A stretch of 64,000 nucleotides of DNA, taken from contig NHNY01000011.1 of NCBI GenBank assembly GCA_002786065.1, positions 434,001 through 498,000 of the forward strand. Direction: 5' to 3'. Source of the stretch: Microcyclospora pomicola (lineage: Eukaryota; Ascomycota; Dothideomycetes; Capnodiales). A program made the translations under genes and the position numbers. This document shows positions 54,397 to 64,000 of this stretch, piece after piece (position 1 is the first letter of the stretch; each line of letters starts with the position of its first letter). The notes under the pieces are model-generated. The model saw nothing but the letters and a program-made list of their open reading frames with translations, ran no database searches and had not been told where the DNA came from.

Positions 54397-54674
54397 TTCT
54401 CTGCCTTAAGTACATCTTTGCTTGCTTTGACTACTACAATCAAGATACCCACATGCAGCGTTCCAGCAACAATCAATCTTGCACGAGTCCTGGGATATCA
54501 CCTGCGCATAGCCTCGAAAAGTTAAAGTGGCTACTGTCTGTCTTGCTCCTTCCGACTAACACTTCAAAACCCGTTAGCTCACAATCATTCTCATGTGATA
54601 CTTAACAGGTCGAAACTTCTCGTGCTCTAAAGTTGATCTCAACTTGCATACAACAACTTCCCCACCACTACACC

Positions 54675-55680
54675 ATGCCGACGTTTCGAGGGATCTCCAT
54701 CAAGCTTCAATCGCAATTCGATGCATTGATGATCCCGGAGTTCATACCACGAGACATAGATCAAGGAAACGGTGACCCTTCACATTCATCCACGAACACA
54801 GTTCGCGTCGAGATACCATGCTACCCCGGCTCACGTTTTTGGATCACCTACGCTTGTCCGCCACCGGTCCCAGCTCACAAGAATACGATTGGGAGCACAC
54901 CTGCGTACTTTTCACGCCGGCATGAGTTGTTTCATGAAAAGAGCGGACAGGCGGTCAGCTACTACTACTTCAAGCTCTACATCCGCGGAACAGCTGAAGC
55001 TATCGTCAGCTGGGGAATCGGCGCGGATCAGGACTGGCAGGGCAAAGTCGGGCATGGGTACTTCGACGCTGGGAAAGATTTTCGAGGGAAGAGAGTGGTA
55101 GAGAAGAGGGGTTTGTTCTTTCCTGTCTGGGAGGAGTCGATGGCAGGGCAAGGATTGGTCGCGGAACACAATCAAGCATTGGAGGTAAAGGTGTTTCGAG
55201 CCAAGGACAGGATCCGCGACACAGTCGGCTACACCCCGAGTCCGGACACGACTGCTTCGGCTGTGAGGTATGCACATCATATACGGTGAGCACTGAATAT
55301 GAGCTGACGGATTGCGCAGTTTGGGTAGTGTAGGATTGAGGAAAAGCGGTGAGCGCAGGCGTATGTATACATATGCTCTGCTTGATCCTCTGGATGAACC
55401 CTACGCTGTGTTTCAGTACTCTGTTGAGCGGTGGTGGGAGCCAGGGAGTAGTATCCTGTACTCTGAGGACGGTATTTCTGTGGAGGGAGAAGAGTACTTA
55501 GATCAGATGAAACCAGCTACTGTGCAAGATGAAGACACGGACAACGCGCGTCGGACATCAGACGAACGCTGGGAAGAAGCTCCGAACATCTCTTCCTGCA
55601 TTGTCTCCCCACTGTTGGCGGCAGAGGCCAGGGTTTTCGAAGACAGCAGCTCTATCGCCCGCCAGCTTCCGTCAACATGA
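54675..55680 (+). CDS. conserved fungal protein, DUF7918-like
   Basis: Two exons, 54675-55267 and 55320-55680. The 52-bp intron has GTATGC...GCGCAG, with CTGAC as branch site, and gives 317 residues. It begins MPTFRGISIKLQSQFDA. The middle shows RFWITYACPPPVP, YYYFKLYIRGTAEAIVSWGIG and WQGKVGHGYFDAG, which resembles the fungal DUF7918 family of unknown function. The C-terminal quarter is acidic and poorly conserved in appearance. No signal peptide or membrane segment is present. It follows EFG1 on the same strand after 278 bp. No function can be proposed. Confidence 0.7.
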
Positions 55681-56235
55681 CAGTGTGCTCCATCAGTGCA
55701 GTGTACTCAACAGCGTATGGTAGCGAATAAGCATTACCATACAGGCAACGGTCGAGCAAGCTGTCGAGCCGACATGCGCAATACAATACTTAGGAGCCAC
55801 TGGGCTCAGCTATGGTCCCTATGCAGGGCAATCGTAAGACGTGATTCAGATGGCGATCCGCTCAGTTCAGTGGAGTGGCCGTACCATTTCGATTGAGCGA
55901 AAGAGTGTTGCAGGGCAAGGGCCAATTCGAACGGACGCCGCTATATCATCACATTGTCAATTGAACTTGGAGAACTATTCGTGACAGAGTAAAACCGCGT
56001 CGTGCTGTTGTGAGACCATGCGTTCCATGCTACGGACTCCCACGTGGCTTTTCCGTGGGCATGCTACGCCCGATATAGAAACATCTTTCCACCACCTCAA
56101 TAAAAGTGCCGCGCAATCGCAACGTCGATCATCAAGCATAAGGTATCTTAGTGTTAGTGATCAAGAGTGTGACCATTACTGGAGAGGCCAGCGAGCTTCG
56201 TTTCCCATCGTTGCTATACCAAGCTGTATTCCAGT
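55681..56235. other. intergenic, no supported gene
   Basis: 555 bp between two co-directional genes, expected to hold a terminator and the ferric-reductase promoter. No iron-responsive GATA-type array or TATA box stands out by eye. Confidence 0.4.
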
Positions 56236-58024
56236 ATGGCGTACCACTTCGTGACTCTAAACGACGAGCAGAAACACGCCCGACGTCAAGCGCTGGAGTG
56301 GTACGGCTTCCTAGCACAACTCTCGATCCTGTTCCCACTTCTGCTGTCTCAAGTCTATTTCTTCGTCGCATGGGTTGATCGGCGGTGGCGGCAGAACTTG
56401 TTGAGCTCCAACTCGCCCAGCTCACCGGATGTCAAGCAAGCACGGCGTAGTGGCGTTCAAGGATGGAGGACTACGGCTCGAAGATGGGCCTGGTGGGGCG
56501 GCGACCGGGTGGTAGTTGGTGGTGAAGCGCTGGGTAGTCGAGCAGAAGTATTGTGCGCGGCGATCTGGTTCTTGTGGTTGATGGCGTTGAGTTTTGTCGA
56601 TACTGGAGATGGTATAGATTCCCGATGCACTCGTCCACAGTGACTTGACTGATCATGGATTCACAGACTACATCCACCTGACCAAACGCTTCGGGATCGT
56701 AGCTGCCTCTCAGCTGCCAATACATTACCTCCTGGCTCTAAAGTCGCCCTACTCTCCTCTGGTCCTGGCATTGCGGAGCTCACACGAGACCTTGAATGTT
56801 GCCCATCGGCTTCTGGGTCAAATTATCACAATTTTTTTCTACGCCCACACGATCCTGTTCATCAATTACTATATCCAGAACTCCATCCTGCTCGCCAAGC
56901 TGCAGCAGTTCTACATCCTCTGCGGACTGTTCAGCATCGTGGCTTTCACCGTGGTAGGCACGACCGCCCTAGCCCCTGTGCGAAGATGGAGCTACAAAGT
57001 CTTCTACACGATACATGTCGTGCTCGCTACGGCATTACTGCCTGTCTTGTGGTTCCACGTGTCGCATATCCGGATCTACTTGTACGAGACCGCGGCTGTC
57101 TACGCAGTAAACGCCGTCCTACGCGCATTGAGCTCGAAGAACACAGCCAGCACAATCCGCATCCTACCTGACACGAACCTAGTGGAGGTCGTTGTTCCTG
57201 CAAGTCCGAAGCTGGGTCTATGGCAGGCTGGCCAGCACGCCTACCTCTCTTTACCCGGTCATCCATTCTTGCGGACCTTCCGGAGTAACCCGTTCACCGT
57301 TGCATCACTCCCCTCCGTTGACCGGAAATTGCGCTTCGTCGCTCGGATTCTGGATGGGAACACCGCGAAACTGGCGCAGAGTGTCAAAGGCGCAGGCGAA
57401 CATAGTGTCACTGTGGAAGGGCCATACGGCGTGGCCACACACATCGATCGGCTCCTGCAGTATGACCGTGTCCTGCTGGTAGCCGGCGGCGTAGGAGGCA
57501 CATTTCTCGTGCCTCTATATCGCCAGCTGCTGGCCGATCTAAGTCCAAGCGCGGGTAGCTATCGAAGATCAAAGATGGCGTTCGCGTGGGCGGTGAAAAG
57601 CATTGGAGATGCGTCCTGGGCTCTGCCCGAGGAGGGCAAGGAGCGCACGGGTTTCGCGGAACGACTGACACTGTGCCTCACCCGAAGTGGCAGCGCTGGC
57701 TCCATCGGCTCAGCCAGTAACGAGCGCTTTGTGCTTGGAGACGACGAGCCGGGCATCGAACTCGAAGAGCACAAGAACTTGCTTGCTGGCGCAGGGGAGC
57801 CAACTGCAGACGACCAAGGAAGCATGTCCGGTCTCAACGTGCAGAGTCGCCGACCAGATCTACCCGCCATCATCGCCGAGACGTTTGCCCACGGTCGACA
57901 CGAGCGGGTCGCGGTTGTAGTCTGCGGTCCTCAGCGTCTGAGCAGCAGCCTTAGAGAAGAACTCGGCAAGTATGTTCATAAGGGCCGGGAGGTGTGGTTC
58001 TGGGACGAGAGCTTCGCGCTGTGA
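56236..58024 (+). CDS. FRE-type ferric reductase / NADPH oxidoreductase
   Basis: Two exons, 56236-56611 and 56667-58024. The 55-bp intron has GTATAG...TTCACAG, giving 577 residues. It is a membrane flavocytochrome that passes electrons from cytosolic NADPH through FAD and two hemes to extracellular Fe(III) or Cu(II). About seven hydrophobic helices lie between residues 20 and 305. Heme-ligand-type histidines fall in HRLLGQIITIFFYAHT and in VFYTIHVVLATALLPVLWFHVSH. The FAD-binding domain has GQHAYLSLPG and RSNPFTVAS (the HPFT-type flavin motif). The NADPH domain has VEGPYG, VAGGVGGTFLVPLY and VVVCGP. The last residue pattern WFWDESFAL is typical of fungal reductases. It is shorter at the N-terminus than many FREs and shows no clear signal peptide. 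The exact metal substrate is unknown. Confidence 0.88.
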
Positions 58025-58225
58025 TCCGACTCCCTGCTCATCTGTATGTACCATGTAAACACACATTTACCATCATCTATGTACCAATGGTGTATCATCC
58101 CGCAATCCGCACAGCGCTGGTCTTGTATCTTCACCGAGGTCCCCTTCCCGCACTAGACACCGAAGAAGTGAACGTACGAGCAGAACAGCTTAGGGTTGAA
58201 TAGACATGTATTCACGTATACTTTC

Positions 58226-58231
58226 AATAAA
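58226..58231 (+). terminator. polyadenylation signal candidate (AATAAA)
   Basis: AATAAA 202 bp after the ferric reductase stop codon, on the coding strand. Fungal signals are loose, so this is only suggestive. Confidence 0.35.
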
Positions 58232-60093
58232 GTCCTGCATCACAACTTTACCCTCAATCCCTCGGAGGCAGGTATCTGTAACGAGCAAGTTGAGCAGGAG
58301 TAGGACTGAAATCAAGAGATGATGGCGCGAGCAGTTTCAATAGAAGGCCCGCTCCTCACTCAACCCAGTCACCTCACGTAGTTACCGGTACCTACATACA
58401 CGCCCCTACCGCCGAATCTACCTCGAACCCAGATCTTCAATTCGATATGTCTACGCATTCGAGATGGTCAGTCTCAACGGGGGTCAACCTTTGGCCCAGT
58501 TCATGTCCATTACTGTTCGTTCAGATTTTAGTAGAGTCTTTTCGACGCGGTTAGAACATATCGACATAGCCTGCAAGAGTGCAAGCTGTCCGATCGCCGA
58601 CTTCTTCCCTCATTTTGAACGTCTACCATGACAAGCGACGAGATCAAAGTTGACAGGCCACATCCACAGATCCGCAGCCATTCCACCGCGTGCCATCGAG
58701 ACATCGAATGAGGCTCGAGTGTGAACGGATCTGTCACTGTGGTGGGTCTGAGCTCTGTGGTCATGGACGATGCCAAGATCCTTGGAAGCGTGCGGATCCA
58801 GGCTCAGCATGAACCAACACCGAGCATGTTCGAACCCACGTTCCGCCAAGGACTTGCCATGGGTGGAGAAGACATGGACGACGCAATTTCGACGATGAAA
58901 GTTGGTCGTGTCTACTGTGAGTGTGGAGTGGGATTACTATAATGATGGAGATGACGACGAAGCTCGGCGTTGGCGGAATGAAGGCAGACAGTCCCACGTG
59001 TAGGCATCGGCAGGCGGAGGATGGCTACCGGACTACTGTGGATGTGCAGGGATCATGCACAACATGCGCCCAACGTCGACTAACACCGTAACGAACATGC
59101 ATGAAGCGGGGCGTGCATGAGGACGAACTGCGCGATGATGGATCGTCGCCGCATTATTGCCCCTCATCGTGTTGCAGAGCTCCGAGCTACTGTGGGTGTG
59201 TGGAGTGGAGGGGCGTGGTATACGAATGCTACTACTGTACATCACTGCCTAGGCACTGGAATGGGACAGTATGAGAAACCGACATCGGAGCAGGGGGCAA
59301 TGATCTGGTGGCTTGAGCTGGCGAGCGTTGACTGATAAGGGCCGGGCAGGGTTGGGGTCAGGTGTCTTGATCGCGGGTACAGATGGGGGCGAACATGGCC
59401 TGCGTGATCGAGATAAGCGATCGAAAGGGCTTCGGCGAGCGACGGGAAGACGAGCGAGAGGTTGGAGATGAGACATGGGATATGATCCATGTTGCGCGTG
59501 TTACTATTGCGTGGGTCGGGCTTGTTGGATGGTAGGAATGGGATGCGCGTACAGTATGGGTCGATCGCCGGCGGAGGGTGTCGGAAGTCCGTACATGCAC
59601 GTCGAGCGTCTCCCGGTGGATGAATGGAGGCAATCCATGAGCTGAACGAAGGAGAGTTACGGAAGCGATGGACGATATACGGTATGGAAGACGATAGATA
59701 GTGATCCAGTATAACAGCAGCAGTCGATACGGTCCAAGGCACCAGGTATCAGCCAGTAATCTTCCCGCGTGGCCGTGTGGTTCGGCCTTGCTTCTTCCCG
59801 CAACTGGGAGTCACCCATCATCACGCCCACGCGCACTCCCCCATCATCAACCACCCACTGACTAACCCATCGTCTGCCGTGTGCAGTCCTCTTTCGCTCT
59901 TCCACCTCTTCCATCCAACAACAACAACCACAACATTGCAGTCCATCATCACCGGCAGCTCACTCCTGCTCCTTGCTCCGACACAGCTCCCGACGCGCCT
60001 CCAGCCACATCGCCGACCGACCACCCGCTCCATCCAGCGACCTCGTCTCCGCACGCGCCTCTGTATCTCCGAGCAGCTTTCTTGCATCGCCAA

Positions 60094-60219
60094 GTGAGTC
60101 GCCTCCTCATCCTCCATCCGCCTATTCCAACAGCGAATCTTGCGCGCGCTGGTGGTCGTGGTCGGCCATCTGCCTGTCGCCTCTGCGCCACACCTACTGA
60201 CTCATCTCCGCAACCACAG
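60094..60219 (+). other. probable 5' UTR intron of the Stb3-like gene
   Basis: Donor GTGAGT at 60094, branch-like CTACTGACTC at about 60194-60203 and acceptor CCACAG ending at 60219, 33 bp before the ATG. The surrounding frame is open, so read-through would add an N-terminal extension, but that sequence is low-complexity and unlike a protein domain. Confidence 0.5.
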
Positions 60220-60252
60220 GAAAGCTCTCTGATAAGACCCGCCCCTCTCGAG

Positions 60253-61443
60253 ATGGCCTCCGCACCAACCACTGGGATGGCGTTCGCCATGCCCACCGCC
60301 TTCGTCGACATCCCCAAGGCGCGCGACCTGTCTGACCTGCGCTCCGGCTTGGCCGAGTGGGAGAAGAAGGCCAGCGCTTTGCTGACACCCCCGAGCTCCA
60401 TCTCTCCCGATCTCCCTCCCAACCACAACCACCCCGGTCTGCGCGCTCCGCCGCCGATGACTGGCGAGAAAGAGATGGACCTGGGTGATATCCACGAGCA
60501 GTCCGAGAAGCAAGACACTCCGATGCTGGCGGAATCATCGAGCATGCCCCTGAGCCGAGGTGCACTCTCCGGCTTGGACGCGTCCGCGGCCATCACTCCG
60601 GCGATGCTGGCCAAGCACCACCTGCCTGCCATCATGCTCGGGAACGGCCCCAAACCCATCCGGGACGTCATGGGCGAGCTGACCCAGTCGGTACCGGGCT
60701 TCTCCAGGATCCCCCCTGCCAAGGCAAGACGTCTCGTGGTCGCTGCCCTTGAAAGCAGGAACGGTGGCGGACCCGACGGCAATGTCGCCTTCTGCAAGAC
60801 CGGCTGGGGACGGTGGGATGCACACATCAAGGGTTCTGGCTGCGACTCGGCCGTTGGCTCGTTCAACGATGGCCGCTTCTCGCCACCTCGGAGCGAACAT
60901 GGCAGCTATGCCTTCTCCCATACGGACTCTGGAGTACACATGCATGGTCCCCGAGTGCCAGCTCACCGCGATCATCACTCCGGTGGCAGCTGGACTGCTT
61001 CCAGCCTGCGGGAGGAAGACGAGCTGGACATGGACATGGACGTGCCGGAGAACGAAGCCGATAAGATGTCCCTGGACGGCGACTCTATGGGCGAAGAATC
61101 CGAAAGCATGAACGACGATACCGATGAAGAGGACTGGTCTGCAGTAGGTGCGGATGTGCTGAGGAAGGCTTCATTGCCCACTCCCGGCATGCCCCGCAAG
61201 AACTACAACGCACTCAGTGCCTCGTACAAACAACGATATCCATCAAGCTCTTGGACCCGGCGTCCGTCCAGCAGCTTGACCCGACGTCCATCGGGGATTA
61301 GCGAGCGTCGTCCTTCTTTCCAGTCGTTCCACTCCAAGTCGCTACCTTTTGGTGTCGGCAACATGCAAGCTATGCACCCGGCCATGGCCTCCCCGGCGGA
61401 GAAGGACGCGATCGCAGCACTTTTGAGCATGGGCTCAATGTGA
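60253..61443 (+). CDS. STB3: Stb3-like Sin3-binding repressor
   Basis: A single coding exon of 396 residues. Yeast Stb3 binds the ribosomal RNA processing element (RRPE) and recruits the Sin3-Rpd3 deacetylase to growth genes under TOR control. The conserved Stb3 domain lies at about residues 114-196: ITPAMLAKHHLPAIMLGNG, KPIRDVMGELTQSVPGFSRI, PPAKARRLVVAALESR and FCKTGWGRWDAH. The N-terminus holds a short AFVDIPKARDLSDLRSGLAEWEKKA helix. The rest is Ser/Pro/Asp-rich and disordered, with Arg-rich SSSWTRRPSSSLTRRPS repeats that could be phosphorylation sites, and a final DAIAALLSMGSM helix. The ATG at 60253 was chosen over an upstream in-frame ATG at 59881 because a UTR intron lies between them and the extension looks non-coding. 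It is convergent with DBP8. Confidence 0.87.
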   Translation: MASAPTTGMAFAMPTAFVDIPKARDLSDLRSGLAEWEKKASALLTPPSSISPDLPPNHNHPGLRAPPPMTGEKEMDLGDIHEQSEKQDTPMLAESSSMPLSRGALSGLDASAAITPAMLAKHHLPAIMLGNGPKPIRDVMGELTQSVPGFSRIPPAKARRLVVAALESRNGGGPDGNVAFCKTGWGRWDAHIKGSGCDSAVGSFNDGRFSPPRSEHGSYAFSHTDSGVHMHGPRVPAHRDHHSGGSWTASSLREEDELDMDMDVPENEADKMSLDGDSMGEESESMNDDTDEEDWSAVGADVLRKASLPTPGMPRKNYNALSASYKQRYPSSSWTRRPSSSLTRRPSGISERRPSFQSFHSKSLPFGVGNMQAMHPAMASPAEKDAIAALLSMGSM

Positions 61444-62770
61444 GATGTGTCTCACTGGCGTTCTTGCATTTCCACTTGGAAACCATACCACTTTGGTGTG
61501 ATTGGTCGGATGAAGAAAGATACCCCCCGACTTTTCCACCCCCTTATTCTCTTGTTTATGAACGGCACTGGGCACCAGTCTTCGCAAGTCAAGTGCTGAC
61601 GGAAGATCCTGGATTGACATGGGTGGCGAACACTCTCCTCACACATCAAATACCACCTACTACATTTCATCACGAACATCATCCACTCTCACCACTTACC
61701 CGTCATCCGACGGACATTAACGAATTTCATTTGTCACCACCACCACACAACACGCAATCACGCATTGCATCCCGTTCGAGCAGTCAAAGGATATCGCAAG
61801 CTTCATCCGTGAAAGCGAACCTAGATCTGCCACTGTCGCGGCTGCCTTGCTACCTCATCGGCTACAGAAAACCACACATCAGTCCTGTCTTCATCGACTA
61901 GGACACGATACTAAGCATGTGTTACCATCAACAGCAACACACACATCACAAGATCTGGTACGTGATGAGTACCAGGTCACAATCACAATCACAAGCATGA
62001 ATGCGAAGCACAAACACGTTCGCATGAGGAAGAACCAAGAAGCATTTAGAGGAGGAGAAGGAAAGTCTTACAAAACGATGACAATCTTGAGCTCGCAGTC
62101 ATTGGTCACCATTTTCAGGGTCGTCGTCTGGCTTCCCGCCTGTGCGGATCTATCTGTTCATCTTCACCTGACTGGGCACTGAAACGTGTCTGGGCGGTGC
62201 AGAGTCGAAAGATCTTCGCGGTTCACAGGCGGAGCAGAAGCGGTGAACGACGACCCTCAGAAGTAACAGGTGTGCTAGATTTCATGTTGGAGCTCGATGG
62301 AGTTTTTGTAGTCTCTCTTCTCGAGCGCTTGGCAAAGCTTCTAGGGAGAAATACGTGGTCTATTGAGATAGTCAAGACGGGACTGCATACCTCGCCCGTG
62401 CGGTATCGTACTAGGTAGATCAAATCATTTAGACGCTGCAAATACCTATTCACCTCCATTACTCGCCGTATCTTGTCGCCCTGAGCTTGCACATCTTCTC
62501 ACCTCCTTCGAAGGCATGGGACTCGCAGCAATCGCGCGCCCAGGTTCTTTTCACGGAATGTACTTCGATTCATGTCAGGCCAGGGAGTGTATCCAAAGGC
62601 AGAGTGTGGAAGTGTGATTAATTCCCGTTCATAGATGTACCAAATTTCCGACAGGGAGGGAAGCACAGTTCCTTCTTGGTCCTCTGTCCGCCCCTTCGTT
62701 CCGCGAGCATTCTACATCTATCTGTACAGCTGTACATCTACACACCACCCTTTCACTACATACAAGCTCC
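61444..62770. other. convergent intergenic region, 3' ends of Stb3-like and DBP8
   Basis: About 1.3 kb between two stops, with no recognised gene. It presumably holds long 3' UTRs. Low-complexity CAC/ATCACA-rich sequence lies at about 61640-61760 and 61930-62000. Confidence 0.45.
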
Positions 62771-64000
62771 CTACATCGCCCGCTCCATCCGCCGGACGCG
62801 CTTCCCCTTGACGTCGCGCCCCTCCTCGATCGCCAGCAGCGCCTCGCGCTTCTTCTCCCCGACCTCCTTGAGCGCGTCGCGCACCACGCGCGTCTCGACG
62901 TTGACGCCCTCCTCAGCGTATGCCACCATGGGGGCGCCGACGCGGGCCTCGATGGCGTGGACGAGCGCGACGTCGCGCTGGCCCACCAGGCTGATGCTCG
63001 TGCCGTGGCGGCCCGCGCGCGCCGTGCGGCCGACGCGGTGGATGTAGCTGTCCGGGTCGCGGGGCAGGTCGTAGTTGACGACAAGGGCGATGGCGGGGAT
63101 GTCGAGGCCGCGGGCGGCGACGTCGGTGGCGACGAGGATGCGGGCGGCGCCGGCGCGGAAGCGCGCGAGGTTGTCGATGCGGTCGGCGTGGCGCAGCTGC
63201 GAGTGCAGCGCGGTGACGCGGTGGGCCAGCAGCCGCAGCAGGTACTCGAGGAAGGTGGCGGTGCGCGTGTGGTTGCAGAAGATGACGGTGGGGCGGGCGA
63301 GGTTGGCGGGCGTGCTGAGCAGGACGTGCAGGTATTTCTCCTTGTGCACGACGTTGACGAGCTGGTAGGTCTGCGAGAGGGTGGGCGGCAGGGTGAGGGC
63401 GTCGATGTCGACTTCGCTGATGAAGAGGGGTGGTTTGCTGGCGGGGCGGGGGAGGTCTTTCAGCGCGCGGACTTCTGGCGTGACGGTGGCGGTGAAAAGA
63501 CAAGTCTGTCGCTTCTCCGAGGCTGGGACTGCGGAGAGACAGGTCTCGACGTCGGGGAGCATTGATCCTTTCCCCGCTGCGAGGAGCCGGTCGGCTTCGT
63601 CTAGGACGACGAACCGGACGCGACGGAGTCCATGGATCGTGTCCTCGCCAGAGTTCCGGATGTGATCTGCTAGACGACCGGGGGTGGCAATCACGATATG
63701 CGGTCGTCGAGCCAGACCCAGTGCTTGCTCGCGCATTTCCGCACCGCCAGTAACCAGAACCGCTTTGATGCCTTGTCTGGCGCCGATGGCGAGGACCTGT
63801 TCGTAGATCTGTAGGGCCAATTCGCGCGTGGGCGTCAATATCACAGCATAGATACCGCTGGGGTCTCTCGCCCACTGCTGCAGGATGGGGACAGCAAATG
63901 CCACCGTCTTGCCGGAACCTGTGCGGCTGCCACCAATACAGTCGCGTCCAGAGATGATCTCCGGAATACAGGAGCTCTGAATGCGAGTCGGCTGGCGGAT
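62771..64000 (-). CDS. DBP8: DEAD-box ATP-dependent RNA helicase DBP8 (N-terminus beyond window)
   Basis: A partial gene: 409 residues and the stop are in the window, and the frame is open to the right edge. Dbp8 unwinds RNA during 18S rRNA maturation in the nucleolus, with Esf2 as cofactor in yeast. Motifs in order: Q-motif part [11 protein letters not shown], motif I SRTGSGKT, Ia PTRELALQ, Ib TPGRL, II DEAD ([10 protein letters not shown]), III with SAT replaced by TAT (LFTATVT), [28 protein letters not shown] and [13 protein letters not shown]. The C-terminal RKAL/KRESL-like stretch ([20 protein letters not shown]) matches Dbp8. Only a few tens of N-terminal residues should be missing. Codons in 62771-63500 are extremely G+C-rich, and those nearer the edge are not. 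Confidence 0.93.
   Translation of the reverse strand: MRQPTRIQSSCIPEIISGRDCIGGSRTGSGKTVAFAVPILQQWARDPSGIYAVILTPTRELALQIYEQVLAIGARQGIKAVLVTGGAEMREQALGLARRPHIVIATPGRLADHIRNSGEDTIHGLRRVRFVVLDEADRLLAAGKGSMLPDVETCLSAVPASEKRQTCLFTATVTPEVRALKDLPRPASKPPLFISEVDIDALTLPPTLSQTYQLVNVVHKEKYLHVLLSTPANLARPTVIFCNHTRTATFLEYLLRLLAHRVTALHSQLRHADRIDNLARFRAGAARILVATDVAARGLDIPAIALVVNYDLPRDPDSYIHRVGRTARAGRHGTSISLVGQRDVALVHAIEARVGAPMVAYAEEGVNVETRVVRDALKEVGEKKREALLAIEEGRDVKGKRVRRMERAM

Larger units (their letters stand above)
58025..60252. other. intergenic region and 5' leader of the Stb3-like gene
   Basis: About 2.2 kb. AATAAA at 58226-58231 may serve polyadenylation of the ferric reductase. From about 59780 the sequence becomes C/T-rich, like a long 5' UTR. 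A probable UTR intron is listed separately. I see no protein-coding gene. Confidence 0.45.

Overview
This window is nuclear DNA of a filamentous ascomycete (Pezizomycotina). Most genes carry 50-60 bp GT-AG introns with CTNAC-like branch points. The gene repertoire is fungal: a Zn2Cys6 regulator, an ENA-type cation ATPase, a Stb3/Sin3-binding protein, EFG1, SEA4, a FRE-type ferric reductase and a DUF7918-like protein. The one transposon shows the TpA-rich, stop-riddled pattern of repeat-induced point mutation (RIP). Dothideomycetes is a reasonable guess, but I cannot prove it from the sequence.

Layout. 1-4661 has no recognisable gene. 4662-10333 holds a membrane-anchored TAP-type serine peptidase (-) and a mitochondrial m-AAA protease of the AFG3 type (+). 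10641-15295 is one complete-length but heavily mutated DNA transposon, with 35-bp terminal inverted repeats and a 5-bp target duplication. It ends about 210 bp before an ING-type PHD-finger gene (15509-17719, +). 19397-24999 holds an F-box/LRR protein ending in a prenylation-type CaaX box (+) and a two-exon SEA4/MIOS homologue (-). 25569-27836 is an alpha/beta-hydrolase fused to a charged coiled coil.

27992-36329 is the most interesting block. A secreted heme-thiolate peroxygenase (-) is followed by a levoglucosan kinase/AnmK-family sugar kinase (-), a divergently transcribed MFS sugar transporter (+) and a Zn2Cys6 regulator (-). The kinase and transporter share a 623-bp promoter that contains a tandem CGG-bearing repeat and a CreA-type site. 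I read this as a probable catabolic cluster for 1,6-anhydroglucose (levoglucosan): uptake, phosphorylation to glucose-6-phosphate, and local regulation.

37617-39685 encodes a secreted protein with sixteen 8-residue Ser/Pro repeats and a Lys-rich coiled-coil tail. 39686-44659 is gene-poor. 44660-51142 holds a dithiol glutaredoxin, an M20 amidohydrolase and an ENA-type P-type ATPase with six exons. 51318-58024 holds an aftiphilin/Laa2-like protein (-), the rRNA-processing factor EFG1 (+, with an upstream ORF), a DUF7918-like protein and a ferric reductase. 60253-64000 holds a Stb3-like repressor subunit with a probable 5' UTR intron (+), and the DEAD-box helicase DBP8 (-), whose N-terminus lies beyond the window.

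Exon boundaries were worked out by hand from splice consensus and reading frame. Each spliced model closes in frame, but none has transcript support here.
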